DNA of 64,000 nt from Anoplopoma fimbria. Taxonomy: Eukaryota > Chordata > Actinopteri > Perciformes > Anoplopomatidae. The first letter of the stretch is position 1. The number at the start of each line of letters is the position of its first letter. Location: NCBI RefSeq assembly GCF_027596085.1, contig NC_072459.1, forward strand, positions 23,429,228 through 23,493,227, in the 5' to 3' direction. The position numbers were made by a program, and so were the translations under genes. Below are positions 34,401 through 52,075 of the stretch, piece after piece. The notes under the pieces are model-generated. The model searched no databases, was not told the origin of the DNA, and saw nothing but the letters and a program-made list of their open reading frames with translations.

Positions 34401-37400
34401 CAAGCCTGGCGGCAGCACAGAATCGCCCCTTTGTGTCTGGGAAGAATGTGTCTTTTCTGACTTTTTTTGAAAACAGAGGCAGAGAAAGAGAGGTATGGGA
34501 GCATGAGTTGTTGAGACAGATTTAAAACTTGTGATTGTGATTTATGTTTCCTCTGTAGGCTGATACTGTGGCAGTAGCTCTCCATTGATCAGGCTGATGG
34601 TACTAAAGACTGAAAAATTAAAAGATTGCCAAATGAATATCAGGCACCAATGAAATACACACGTGTCTCTGCACTCTCCACTTGTAAAGAGGAAGCTATA
34701 TTTCTAAGGGTGCTGTGCTGATAAATTTGCCTTGACCAAGAAAATGAATCTTGTAAATATCCCAGAGTAATACCCTGCAATTTCCTGTTTAACATGGAAT
34801 CAACATCAATACAGCAAAGGGTCAGAGTGAAGGAAGGAATTCTTGTTGAAGCAAACAAGAAGCTTAGACAAACAATGAGTGGGACAAAAATATTATAACA
34901 TTAAAACCAGAGTGCTCTCTTATTTATCACGGGATGAACTTGAAAAACTTTAATTAAAAGATACAATTTTCATGACCTGCTGTGTGAAATATTTTCCGAA
35001 ATCATGCAGGCTGACAAAGAAACCTCATATGGAGAAGATGTGGCTGATCCATCGTGATACAAATCAGACCTCTCAGTATTCAACCAGATACTGCTTTAAA
35101 GAGCTGTGTGACGTAAAACTATAAACCATAAATGTCTAATGTAGGACTACAAAAAGGCATTTTAATCTCAGCTCAGCTTAAAAACCTGTTTCCCCATACG
35201 AAGACACCCATAGTGTAACGTTTGTATGCCTGTTTCTTGACTCTACTCTTTTACATACTTGCAGACACAGGCATGACTTTGCAGTGCCAGTAAAAAAAAA
35301 AAGACGCCCCGGCCCGCTCCCCTTCCTGTCACTCTCCTTCCAGAGCAGTGAGGTTTGAGTTGAGACGTTTGAATTACAGGGTGTTACATTGCTGTCTAAA
35401 TCTGAGCTCCACCACTGCAGACAATGAACAGCTTTACCAACCGCTGCACATCAATTTCCAGATACACATACAGGCTTAAAAAACTACTGCTAACCACATG
35501 CTCAATGTTGCCAGTGTTACATATAAAGCAGTCACAGTAAGTAAGTAACACTTTTGGCATCAAAAATCCACATGTCTGCCTGGGTATTTATGTGTGTACA
35601 TTTCAGTGCATGTACTGTATTGGAATTGTATGTACTGTTCCTGCTTCTATTTGTGGCTGATGTCTAAATCGACATCTCTGGCTTTCCCTTTTTAAACTGG
35701 CATCAAGAAAACAAACACCCCTCCTCTTGGGAATGATAACAATAAAGTAAGAGAGTGGTTGTGTGGTAAGACTCCATTTCAAGCTCAACACAACAATGTT
35801 TGCGTCTGTACTCTCACAAACATGATATATTTTTAGGGTCATCCAATGAACTTGGATATCAACAAAATATTTTACAGCAGGAATTTGGAGATGCAAGTTA
35901 TTCATTAGTATAACAGGAAGCCATTACGTTTCCTAATAACCCCCTGACAATGTTTGGTGTCTGTTTCCATGTCCAGCTCCATCGGCATCTGTGTGCATGT
36001 TCTAACTATGAATACAGCATGTCTGGAAGTACAATGGCTGGTTTCAATGCTCACCAGCTCTCCTAGACATCATCATCTGTCTCCCTCTGTCAGGCAGACA
36101 TACAGGGACGACGGATTAACCCTTTCTGAGTCACTGTGACTTTGTCAAAACTACCGAATTTTCCCAGCTTCTGAATTCACTGTTTCCCACTGGGATCTGC
36201 TTTTAAGGTAGTCATTATAGGACCACCTTAAAACCACTATAGACTCTACTGGCTTGACCTGTATCACCACCACTTATCAATTACACCACCATAACATGAT
36301 ATTTTCTTTTTCAGATGGTCAGATGTGTTATTTATTATAGGTCTTAAGACAGAAACTAATACTACAAACAGTAGTAGCTTAAAATAAGAAAAATAAACAA
36401 TTTATTAGCCCCTGAATACCGCCATGCAGCTCTGTCGGCTGTTGACACTTAACAGCCTCTGCTCAAATATGAGTATTAGGAGCAAAACTGAAACCTACAC
36501 AGTATGTACATCATCAGTCGTAGCAAGGTTAAAATTCAGACTGAGGACTGAGAGGTTTCAAGGTAAAATGCCATGTAATCTGAGCTATCAGTGCTGCATC
36601 AAAAATCATCACCTCATTACCTCATTCATTAACCGAATAACACATTTTGATTTTGAACACTTATAAATGGCTGAGAGGTCCAACAACTGTAATGTTTGAA
36701 TATATATGATGTGTTGAAATACAATGTGGGGTTGTTATCAGAAAGTAGTGTTTATGCCATGGCACAACTTTTTATTGTTATTTGGGAATTTTTGAACAGG
36801 CTATATTGATTTATTTTTTTTTTTACTCAGAATTGGACCACTAAAATACAAAGATGGACCTTAAATATACTACCATTTCTAGTATCTAGGATTCACATCA
36901 TTGACATATCAAACATGCATTGTTCCATGTGTTCCATGTGGTCAGCATGTTCCAAAGAATCTTTGCATCACCAGAAAGTATTGAGCGTTCTAGAACAAAG
37001 TCAACATCAATAGCTGGGAAGTAGATATTGTTGCATGATTTGAGATGTTCCTCTGGATGGTTTGGGTGAGTATTTGATTGCCAATTGATAGATTTTTGTT
37101 GCAGTATTCTTTGTTTCCGTTATTTATTTTCCCTAAGAAATAGTCAACAAGATGCCATGTTCTTTTTCTGGACCTTTTTATAAAAAAACATCAGACTCCT
37201 AAATGTGAACCAGTTTTCTACAGTCCCTGTTCAATGACAGTCAGAACTAAGTGTTTCCGTATGTGTCTGTGTGTCCATGCCTGTTTTTATTATTGTAGTC
37301 TAGAAAGCACTGAGGGGCTGACATTACAATACTCTATTGTCTGTGGGCCAACACTCAGCTTCCTGGCCAGTCAGAATCCACGGAAACAGGAGCGCAGTCC

Positions 37401-39020
37401 AAACAAAGACTCAGTGGTCGACTCCTTTCATGTACCCCTCCATATATCAAGCTCATCATTCCACTCTCCCTCTCCCCCCACTTCAACTGGACAGTTGCCC
37501 TTTCCACCGGGCACCGTGTTCTCCAAATGCACATCTGGGTTTTATGAGAACAGGAGTCTAATCTGGATCTGTCCTCCAGAGCAGAAGTCAGATTCTAAAA
37601 ACCTAAAAACATCCAGACTGAGAAGACCCACCATGAAGAGTAATGCTCTGGGTGAAGTGGAACCGGCTTTACACTAATTCATACCTGACTTGTTTGGATG
37701 TGCTTTTATTGGATGAACCTATATGGTCTGAGTGACAGTAATAATAGTGAGCTGTTGAACACCAAATGAGTTTCAGTGTCTGAAAACAGTCAAAGGTTCT
37801 TGGCTGCCTTGCTGATTTGCATCTTTTTTTCTGTCTTAGAGAATTCTCATCCTGTTTGACGAGCACTCCTTCCTCTCCACCTCCTTCTCTTTCCTCCTTT
37901 AATGCCCATGAGCTTCATGCTCCTGCCTGTTTTTTCCAGGTTGGATAACATTTCTCTGTTATTTCTCTCTGTCACTTCTATGCATTCCTACTATAACTTT
38001 GATGTACAATACTGATTTAATACAAGTTCACACAATTCTTTCCAAAGACAACATTTTCAACATGATTTTGTAAGTTTACGGTGTTGACTTTCCTGTCATT
38101 GATCTCTCCTTTTTTCATCACTACTTCTGCCCTCTGGTTTTCTTTTCCTCACCTTCACATTCACTGGTCGTCAGAGAGCCTCTGATACTTTGCAGCTGTT
38201 GTCAACAAGAGCTGCTCACCCTCCCAGATTTACAACGAAGATGATCCCTCCATTTCTCATGTCTGTTGTCAAGGCCCATCACCCTTTACATCCTCTCCAC
38301 TAAACCTCCCCTTTCCCCTTGCTTAGAATTGATTGTCCTCAGCCTCCTCTCCTGTGTTCCCCCTGCTCCTGCTTCTCTTTTATGTCATTCCTCTGTCAAA
38401 TCAGCCGCGGCTGTTTTTCCACCATAGTAATCTCTTGACAATTTTTTATTTGTATTTCTCAGGATGCAATAGTTTCATCACTAACCCTTTCACCATGAGG
38501 TATCAGTAAAAGCACATATGTGCCTCAATACCTGGAACTTACTGCAAGGAGATGATGAAATCACAAGAACATATATATTTTTTTATGTTGCTGTCACTTA
38601 TTTCAGTGAGGACACTGTATTACAATTTGGACAAATCACTACAATATCTGTCCTTTTGTTTGCTATAAGTGCCTTAGTTGGATGTCTTGATACTGTGGTG
38701 ATGCCAGTCTGTGCGTCTGTGCTTGTATTTCTGTTTTAGATCAGCATACGCAGAAGTAGCCTACACTGACAACATGCATGTCAAACTGGGAAAAATGCAA
38801 CAATCACATCAAATGGTAAATGGACCCTTTAAAATATGGCTGTCTTACTCTGCTGTAAAAACATGCAGCCTATTGTTGCACGCCCAATTGAAAGTTGGTG
38901 ATGAGTGATTTTTGTAAAGAGTGAGGTGAAGAGGGGTCACATAAAGAAGAAAGGTTGGTAACACCCATGGGAACTCTTAAGAGATCATGTTTACAGGGCT
39001 GAAAAAAGGTCAGAAATGAC

Positions 39021-39023
<3 letters not shown>

Positions 39024-39102
<79 letters not shown>
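39024..39102. repeat. (GT)n microsatellite
   Basis: About 40 GT units on the plus strand. It lies 163 bp left of a (CA)n run of similar length. Confidence 0.97.
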
Positions 39103-39104
<2 letters not shown>

Positions 39105-39264
39105 CATTGTGTTTGCTGCACATCTCATGTTTTTTATTAAATGTCCAAGTGATTGCAGCCTATATTAGATTAAAGTGTTGACATGTTAAACATCTGTCCA
39201 AGGCAATGGCAGACTGAGAGGAACCAAGGTTAAGACCTGATGAGTCCAAGCATCAGGAGGCTCG

Positions 39265-39265
<1 letters not shown>

Positions 39266-39354
<89 letters not shown>

Positions 39355-39360
39355 CACACA
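39266..39360. repeat. (CA)n microsatellite, opposite orientation to 39024-39102
   Basis: About 46 CA units with one interruption at 39353 (CACAACACACA). Together with the preceding (GT)n it forms an imperfect long inverted repeat. Confidence 0.96.
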
Positions 39361-39779
39361 CAAATAAGCCAAAGATATTCAAAACATTGTGCACATATTC
39401 CCATATTTAGCCAGAAGCTTAAGCACACCCTGGACAGTGTGGGAGGAGTCACAGTGGTTTATTATTGCAGCCTTCAGTCTCACATGAGAATGTGAGTGTC
39501 TTTTCTTTGTCACATTGGCTCCTTAGATGACCTCAGGGTAACATGTTATATTTCTGTTGTCCTATTCTTTATATTTTCCCTCTTCTTTGTTTTCATAGTT
39601 TGCTCAAATTCAAAGTTGACATGTTCTGCTATATGCTGGTTGAGGGTCATGACCTTGTGTGTTCCACAGACTTGAAAAGACTAACTTCAACAGTCAATAC
39701 TTAAAAAGATGGAACACACACACAGACACACACTAGACACTTCAGGCGTTCACTTCAACCATTCACTTTCAGCATTAGA

Positions 39780-39981
39780 GCTGTAGGGCTTCGTTTCATT
39801 CACTCTTCGAGTCCAGCAACCTCCTCCCTCTCCTCCTCTTCCTCTCCATCTCCTTCCACTCCACTTCATCAGCAGCCCAGAGTCGCTGCATCGCTGCATC
39901 GCTGCAAAGTTCATGTCCAAGCGGACCGCAAACCAGGGAGGATGACTTTGTGTCTTTTCGAAGGGACTACTTCATTTTAAG
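39780..39981 (+). promoter_or_regulatory. cdc42ep1: cdc42ep1 promoter and candidate first (non-coding) exon
   Basis: CG-richer than its surroundings and ending in a strong donor (TTTTAAG followed by GTAAGA, exon end 39981). It contains a short CATCGCTG repeat near 39888-39905. Linking it to cdc42ep1 rests on position, strand and donor only; the transcript start is not resolved. Confidence 0.45.
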
Positions 39982-42900
39982 GTAAGACTATTCTGAAAAG
40001 TTTGTAAAGAACTTGGTTTGATGTATGTTGCATGACGAGTACAGCAGTAAGATACTACACAGTCAACATCTAATCCAGTTTTGTTGGCGTTCTATAAAAA
40101 CACATTTGCATTTTCTTTGCGTAAAAGAAGAGCAGTCAGATGTCTCGCTCCTTTATAAGATCACCTGGTTACATAGTGATTCCGTGTTTCTCTCGGGCGT
40201 CTAAACGGTTCAGAAGTACTTGATCACTCTATATGTGTGGAAATCTTGCCTGAATGCCAAATAGCAGCATTTGTCAACTTTAAATAACATCCATAAAAGT
40301 GATCGGTGTCCAGAATAAAGGTGCATCAGTGCATCATTATGCAGTAAAATATGTCGAGAGGAAAAAACTGCATTACAGTGTTTTTCAATGTTTCGACAGT
40401 TAGTAAGAAGTCCTTTTTCATGTGCTCTTACATTATGCCATAATCTGTACGTCCTCTTCTGCAGCATTACTTCCCATTAGTTCGGTGGTGATTTGTATTT
40501 TTAGGTCACATTTCAATAGAACTTGCTATTTAAATGTCAAATGAAAGCTCTCTATTATTATCTCTCTGAACTTCAAACAGTGTTAGTAACATGGACTGCA
40601 GCTGTGTTCTAACTAGTGAGAAGTTTGGTGTGAGAAGTCAAAATCAATTGGCCACTTTGCTCCTCCACTGGAACTACAGAACAACTGTCTTAGGAGCATG
40701 CCAGATCTCAGATCAGTGGACTGGCCGCCTGTCAGGGAGGCCTCATGGTTCGAGAGACTGTCCCTCATCCATTCAATCATCTGGACACTCTATCTGTCCT
40801 TGCAGCAGCGTAGGTCCCCAGTGGACACTGCAGCAGCAAACAAGGACCAAAACATATAAGTATATGTTTATAATAATGGGTTTGCTTGGTGATTTCAAAT
40901 ATGGATAACTGTTACCTGGTTGTGATGTGACAGAATGAAGACAGCTGGACCTATTTTTTCAAGAGGTGGCGATCATGCCTTTTTCTTTACCAAAAAAGGA
41001 CAAAATAAAAAATGATAAAGATGTAAATGGGCATCACCCACACAGACTTTACAAACAAGACTTAGATTGAGCGCTGCTTTAAACGACCACTTTAACTGGG
41101 CCTCTCTGTTTTTGTTTGCCAGGTTGAAGTTTGGAGAGGCAATATTTCCTTATGCTCTTTGTTCAGCATGTCTATTGAAATGGAGTGAGTTGTGTTTCTA
41201 CTTCACTGTTACTTTGCCTCATTTCTGCCTTCTATTGACAAAAGTCCCGTACATTAAAAATAAAGAATTCATGACAAGGATTCAACATGACCATAAAGAT
41301 TGAATTGGTTGCTTAGCCTGCTGTTGTTTAGTAATGTTTTCTTTGTAATGAAAAAGGAATCACTGATAGTTCAAAAGTTCAAATGTGCAGTGAATTCTTA
41401 TCTCAAATGCTTTGTCTTGTGAGCTATGTTGTTGACTCTGTAATGCATTAAGAAAAGTGTGAGAGGGAGTGAACAGGAAGTTAATTTACAAGTTACAGTT
41501 CTCAGATATGAAACACGTATATGTGCTCACAGTCTGAAACTGTCAGACAATGTCTCGAACCAATAGTGACACGCTTATCACACATCACGATCAGATATCA
41601 TTATTCATGACAGTTAGCTGTCATTGCAGTCAGATAGTCACTTGACTGTAAGTAGTGCAGAGACACACACACCCTCACCATAAAGACCTGGCAGGGTTTC
41701 CAGTGTTTTGCCACGTCGCAGCAGCAGATCCTTGTAAACTGAGTGAGTGCATGTTGTATTTTGGAGTCATACGTAATGGTCAGGGTGTACTGACCTCAAC
41801 CACAGTTTGCTGGTTCCGTGCTGTAAAAGGCTCTCCGGTCCGGTAGAGGAAGCAACCTTAGAGGTGACCCACTGCGACACAGCCCTTTGTTTGTGTGCAA
41901 GTCCATGTACTAGCACACAGATGTGTCTCACTCTGAGCCACTGTGATTGAACGGCCCGTCAAATGTCAATGGTTCTGCAATTTGTGGCTCTGTGGTACCA
42001 GATGTTTGACTAACACATAAAATCTGCCTGCAACAAGGAGAGTGACAGAGAAGGGAACATGATGGTGTGTGTATGTGTGTGTTTGTGACAGAGAGAAAAA
42101 CAGAGAGATAAAAGACTGAAGATTGAGAGCTGAAAATAGAAGTCTGGTAAAAAACAAAAAAGGAAAAAAACACATAAAGACATGAGGATAAAATGTGTTT
42201 CTCATCAGCGACCTCGGATCCTTTATTTGATGGCCATAATAGATGGTGTCCGTTCTGCTCTCCCCATTGCAAGCTGTTCCCATTTTACTTCACTACTGCA
42301 ATCAGTCAAGCAGTTTACGCAAACGATTCAATTTACGGATAAATAACATGTTCAGCAGATCTAAACGTCTTTCTGTGTATCCTTAATGAGGCCAATTTTC
42401 TGAATGAAGTCCCCGGAGTGAACTTCTGCGCTGGCATTTACACTTAATCGTACATGAAGAGATCTGTGTTGAGCTGCGTCAACTGCTCACAAAGCCGTAA
42501 GGAAAGACGGAAAACCATATAAAAGGCTTATATGGCGGTAAAATAAATTGGCAGCTATAAAGGCAGGAGAAAACAAGTTAATTACACCATGAAAAGCTGT
42601 GAATTATGACAGACGATAGAGAAAAAAATGTATTAATGGATTTAGGAATGGACTTTTTATTTAAAGGTATACATCAATCTGGGAGCTAACATTTCTGATA
42701 TGATTTGATTTTTTTCCAAACTCTGTGTTGACAGTGGCAGTGGAGGTTTGTCTCCTTCGCTAATGTTTATCTGCCTCTCACCTTCCCCCCGAGCCCAACA
42801 GGCACTAATCACTCCCTTAAGCTAAATGTTACTGAGCTGAAGGATCAGAAGCGGTCTGGCAATACAACCATTTATTCCCTCCTTTCCTATTTCTAACTGA

Positions 42901-43479
42901 CAGACAGTGAATGATCCCTGGGATGGCCACCCCTGAACACTTGTACCGTTTGAAAAACTGGGATTAGTTGAAGATTAAGGGAAGGTAATCTGAGCCCAGG
43001 ACAGTACCCAGTTAGAGTGGCACCATCACCTCGGCAGACTGGCCTGGCAGTAGTTCAGCTAGTAACTCCTGCGTCATTAATCCAACACGGACACATGTTT
43101 GTAGTTTAGCAGTGCTTGCCTTGCCCTGGAGTCATTTCTGCAGCAGACAGGAAGAAGGTGCTCAGAATGTATCCAGGAAAGACAGAAAGGCTGCTTAGAA
43201 TACATTTCTGTATTTGGAGTAGTGGATTTCTGTTTTTTATATTGTGTATAAATCTGTTAGATAGACCTGACATAGATACAGCTCAGTGTGGTTGAACATG
43301 TGCAGACATGAGACTCTTGTTTTTATGTCACATCACATGTGATTTGTTTTCATTTTAATATTAATTCATTTTCATTTGTAAAATGTAATATAAAGAATTG
43401 GATTAAAATAAATATCACATTTGGAAGATCCATACTTTAGAATGTACACCAAATAGGGATTTGTTTCATGGCCATTTAG

Positions 43480-43700
43480 TCTGATATTTTAATTGATTCA
43501 TTAGGTAGTCTATAAAACATCATGACATAGTGAAAAATGACATGGTCTTTAAATAGCATTTTCTATTCAACAATTAGTCCAAAACCAGATTATACATTTT
43601 TTTTAGAATTTGTTCTCTAAAGATAGAAAAATTGATTATCAAAATAGTTAAATATTTTCTTTTGATTGACTAATCGCTTTATTGCGTCAGTGCTAGAGTA
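43480..43700. mobile_element. Decayed copy of the hAT-like MITE
   Basis: Shares order and phrases with 9498-9799 and with the common fish repeat (GTCTATAAAACATC, GATTATCAAAATAGTTA, TTGACTAATCGC), but the terminal inverted repeats are no longer clear. It lies in the presumed 5' UTR intron of cdc42ep1. Confidence 0.5.
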
Positions 43701-44040
43701 AATAGAAATGTAAACTGTATAATGATAAAAAAAAAGGCACTGTTCACTCAGGAGATTAATGGAAAGTGCTTGTTTTGAAATTAATATTTATCATATGAGT
43801 CAGACATAGAAAGTACACAAAAGACTACTCTGCATTTATTTGTCAAGTTCAGTCCCTGGACAAATTCTTAGGAACCTGCTGACTCCTCATGCAACCGAGA
43901 GAGATAATTACATTCCCAGCACGCATTAGTCAATCCAAAGTTTTAGTTGCCTGATACATTTATGTGCGCCTGAACGCTTCTGCTGTAGTCTTTCATCACA
44001 CTGACATTTCTCTCCTTTTCTCTCTGTCTGTTCTTCCAGC

Positions 44041-44128
44041 TGGCCCTAAGTGAACTGAATGAAAACCCAGAAGACCCCTAACTGGAAACCATCGGGGAAC
44101 TAAGTGGATTGAAGAAGGCAGAGAGCAA
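44041..44128 (+). other. cdc42ep1: Candidate 5' UTR exon of cdc42ep1
   Basis: A long pyrimidine tract ending TTCTTCCAG precedes 44041, and AGCAA followed by GTGAGG gives a donor at 44128. No long open frame starts here. The next acceptor (TTTTACAG at 45413) leads into the exon that holds the start codon, whose leader is 45414-45509. Confidence 0.42.
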
Positions 44129-45509
44129 GTGAGGGAGTCAAAGAAGGAGGGAAGACAGAAGGGATTAGCAGCTAATCCAGTGCATGGACAATCCTGGATG
44201 AGCCTTATTTTTTCCTCCTGAGTGCTGCAGGCAAAACAGTCACTGGATTACGGCACTCTAAATTTATTACCCTTTTCTAGAAATCATCACCCTTCTTTTT
44301 CATTTGCTCTGATTGTTTGCATTGCCGCTCAAAGGTCTGACGTCGCGGGTGCTGAGGGACCAGGGGAACGGAGGACAAACAAAGAAGCGGGGAGACAGGC
44401 CTGCTGAAAGGATGTCACATGGACAGTTTGGTGCCACACATGGATAAACGTCTTTAGTGGGAGCGACGGTGCATGGCAGTGGACTCCAAGCTCTCTCTGT
44501 CTGGACTTGAGACACACAAGATCCTCCCAAAAGTTGAGATGTATTGAAGACACATGGAAAAAGGACTCGCTGCCAGTAAGCTACCGAGTGGTGATACTGC
44601 GGTGTTGACATTTGGCTGGCTTTTTCTTCAAAAGTGCAGGATTACAGAGTAACACCTCAGACATACATTTATTTACTATACCTTGTAGGATAATCTGAAA
44701 CCTAAATAATAGTGAGAAGGGAAGCAACATTCTGTTGGAAATGGGCCTATAAAGAGTAATTTATATTTGTATGCTGGTGCACGATGTTGTCCAGTGTCAC
44801 TTTGGTTAAACAAGGCTTCCTGGTGAGTTGATCCTCTTAGTGTTGCGAGTAAGATGTAAGTTGAGACTGACAACAAGACAGTTCTCCAAATCCTAAAAGA
44901 CATAAAATGAAGTGGACACAGTGTACAACATCAGTCTATTTCATTACTATTATCTCACAAACCAGCTGAGATGTTTGGCTGAAATCACGTCTCCATTTAT
45001 TTGCAGTTGTGGCTGGATTCTGTGTTTCTTAACTGTCATCGCTAAACCAAATCTGAAGAAGAGGCCAGCCAGTCCCAAATTCTCCAACCACATGAACTGT
45101 GGTAACCAGAGGAAACAAACTTTGGTCTTGTCATTCATCTTCTGTGTTATTTTGTCATCTGCTGTGCAGTTGAAGTGAGGTGAGGGTTTGGCCATGTGCA
45201 GTACTAGCTGTGCTTAAGAGGGAGAGAGACTGGCATCGTTCATTGTCGATCCGAAAGGGAAACCGTAGGCCCTCAGTGGATGAATAGTTGGCTCTGGCCG
45301 TGTGGAGAATGGATTATACACACATTCTCTGCCGACTGAGCAACCACATATTTGTGTTTTCTGGTCTCACTGTCCTCACATTTAATTTCTTTTTTCCCTT
45401 TCTGGTTTTACAGTGGACTCTGAACTGAAACTTAAACTTCACTGACATGTGGTCAGAGCTCAGACACTCTCAATCAAAGTAAAGGGAAATTACACAACTT
45501 TCTGCCACC

Positions 45510-49343
<3,834 letters not shown>

Positions 49344-49920
49344 ATGGAGAGACTATCTCTGAAAAGTGCTGTGACTTTATTGATCCAATAAACTATAGGA
49401 ACCCTCCAGGGAACTGAGTTTTAGGTTCACTCCGAGTCAAAGAGGCTGAATGGTGTCTGGTATTCTGTTCTGTTCCTTCATAGAAACATTTTTCCTTTTC
49501 TCACATGCATCTACATGGAGGACAGAAACCAGATCATGGTACTGATGCTGATGTTGACCCTGGACCTTACCCTCTCTCTGCATTATGTTGCTGCCATGCT
49601 TTTATAGATTATTTCAACTAATCTAAAAATACAAGTCACTGATTGAGATTGATATCACAAAATGGATTATTTTTAACACAAACTATTAATAATTACTTTT
49701 TAAATTGTATCAGTAACAAGGATTTAAAAGTGACTTAAGTTTGTCCCACCTGCATATTATTATTATACTCAGAACAGCTGACTGATTATACTGGAGATCA
49801 ATGAATTTTGAATGTATTTCTTTCTTTTTTTTTGCACTGTACATAACCACTCACTACATAATCATGATTATCCATATTAAAATGTATTATACATAAATAA
49901 AGATGTATGACTGAAGACTG
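49344..49920 (+). other. cdc42ep1: cdc42ep1 3' UTR (inferred)
   Basis: Runs from the TAG stop (49341-49343) to an AATAAA at 49896-49901; a further AATAAA lies near 49936. AT-rich, with no other feature seen. Confidence 0.65.
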
Positions 49921-49949
49921 TTTTATAACTACCACAATAAATCTTCTGT

Positions 49950-51960
49950 ACATTGTCAATGAATATACTGAACTCGGGAATAGTGGAGTTATAAAAACTA
50001 AGATAGTTGTAAATTACAGCTGATGTTCCTCTTTAGTAAAAGTGATCACTACACCTGTAACATGTAGGCTATACGATTTCTTATCAAGCTTATATCAATT
50101 TAATTGGTTCTTAAATACTATAGCTGATGCAATAAAATGCCTGATTTGAAATTTCTGCTTTTTTATAAACAACCTTTCGAAACCCACATCAAAGACCCCC
50201 AACAGTTGTTAAATTGTGTAAATAGACAGTCCATGAGACCATGGACAGCACCATTTTTTTTCAAAGTTAAATGATCAGCATAAGAACACAGGTACGAGCA
50301 ATTCTTCATTTTAACGGCATGTCACGATGGCAATTACATACTATCATGACAACATTATTTTAATGGGCTTTTTCCGGAGCTGTAAAGGTTCATACCCCAG
50401 AAAATCTAGACACAGGTGGCTGTGAAGGGTTAAAGAGCAATGGCTAAAGATCTGGATTTATGTGATGTGGAGCATGACTTCTGATGAGCTCATAAGAAGG
50501 TCCTATTGGGGTTAAGATACTAACTGGGGGTGAATGGGGTGGAGGAGAGCGTGGCTAACAAGCTGCCATTTAGACCACAGCAGTGTGAGTGACCCATTTT
50601 TTCAAACGGGAACGGTGTTTAGCCAAGTGAAAATGTCTCATCCAGCTTCAACATGTCTCTCTAACTGTGTGACAAAGTCTATTGGGCAAGGAAACTCTAA
50701 AATTCCAATCAGTCGAATATTATTTCCCTTCTAAGTCCAGTTTCATGAATCTTCCAGTTCTTGATGACTAAAGTAGTTTCCAAGCATGTTCCAATGCAAT
50801 CAAGTCATTTTACTCACAAATATTGCCTTTCATGGAGGCAAGCACCACTTTAAGTCTTTCCAAGGGGAAATGTAAGCATGTTTGTCATGGTTAACATCAA
50901 GCCTGGGCAGATAATCTGGGTCAGGCAAGTGCAAGGCTACAAAGGGGCCTTTTACTAGAAGTCAAGCTTTTTTCAGTGTTACTGTTTTTGTGCTCACATT
51001 TGTATTTTGTTGACGCTTGAGGGCAGATCAAATATATACATTCTACATCTTTATGCAAACCCAAATACATCTGTGATACTGAATATAAAGTTATCTTACG
51101 CAAGATGAGGTAAAATAAGTCGTCCCACAGCGGGGAAATTTGCAGCATACATACAGTGTATAATACCATAGTCTTTCAATGACATTATAGCAGTCATCAA
51201 CTGCCAGAGCTGGTCTTTGTCCCTCCAGTCCTTAAAGTCTCCCCTCCCTTGTCATTGGTTCTTTTCTAACCCCTTCAATTTTCCCATCCTGGATGACACA
51301 TGGGCAAGAAAGCCAAAAAACACATCCACCTATCAGCATCAGTCATAAATAACATAATCTACCAAAAATCTATATGGAGTGTATTTTAATCTCTCTCTTC
51401 AAATTTCTGTTTAAATCCTGCCAACCCCCGGACCCAACATAGCTGCCTACATCTAAATGCATGCTCGACAGAACTGGCAACTGGCAAGTGGCTGAATGTT
51501 ATCAAAAGAGCCTTAAATACTAACGATGCCACTTACTGTTGTGCATTTACTGCACCGTTGCAGAATTTAGTTTCTTAAGAGCAAAGGTCTTTCCAAAGGA
51601 GAGCAAAGTAAATGATCAAGCCTCAAGCTTTCAGTCTTAAGCTTTACTTTAAAACTGTCAACTGGAACTGTTTAAATCAAAACCGAAAACTTCAAGACTG
51701 GATCAGTGGCTCAGTCCTCCTCTGGACTAACCTCTTCTTATATGTGTTAAATATCTTGTGATCTCCTGGGAGATGGCATATTTTAATAATAAATTTAAAA
51801 AAACCTGTTGCAGCTGTTGCTCTGCAGCGTCAACAGCGCGGGTTGGGCAATGCTTATATAATGTGACCTTCAATGACTATCTTCTTTTTCCTCTAAGTCA
51901 CATGGTTTAGGAGAAACAGAGCTCCCTTACTGTTAGGAACAGAAGGGATGGGTTTGTGAG
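49950..51960. other. AT-rich intergenic region, no gene seen
   Basis: Separates cdc42ep1 from the GTPase locus. No convincing ORF, RNA gene or repeat family was recognised. Confidence 0.6.
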
Positions 51961-51980
51961 GGGCAGACCTAGAATTCAAC

Positions 51981-52075
51981 ACTTTCGGTTCCGATCTCTC
52001 TATATAAAGGTCGGTGACGACACGTTTTCCTGCAAACCCACATTTCGTCGGAAGGGAGACACAGACCAAACGGTG
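51981..52075 (+). promoter_or_regulatory. TATA promoter with IRF/ISRE-like element and candidate leader exon
   Basis: ACTTTCGGTTCC at 51981-51992 is, on the other strand, GGAACCGAAAGT, which contains the IRF core AANNGAAA. Eight bases further lies TATATAAAGG (52001-52010). Transcription would then start near 52030, and a short exon could end before GTGTGT at about 52075. A second candidate leader exon follows at 52194-52258 (acceptor TCTTCTCAG, donor GATG followed by GTGAGA). The arrangement fits an interferon-responsive gene, and the next plus-strand gene is a GVIN-type GTPase 5 kb downstream. The link is inference. Confidence 0.42.

Larger units (their letters stand above)
31650..39780. other. 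Gene-poor intergenic region between card10 and cdc42ep1
   Basis: The two flanking genes are divergent. I found no exon chain with consistent phases. Coding-looking islands at 33757-33870, 34330-34490 and 37290-37680 were examined and set aside. A long pyrimidine tract precedes 33757. Promoter elements for both flanking genes may lie here but none can be named. Confidence 0.55.

Noticed and set aside
34330..34490. Coding-looking frame containing NPHGSIYDSSLAAAQNRPF
   Set aside because: No conserved domain, no in-phase neighbours, and the phase test with 33757 fails. It could be a decayed exon, but this is not supportable.
37234..37677. 147-codon plus-strand frame
   Set aside because: Low-complexity Ser/Pro-rich, with no homology recognised and no splice context.
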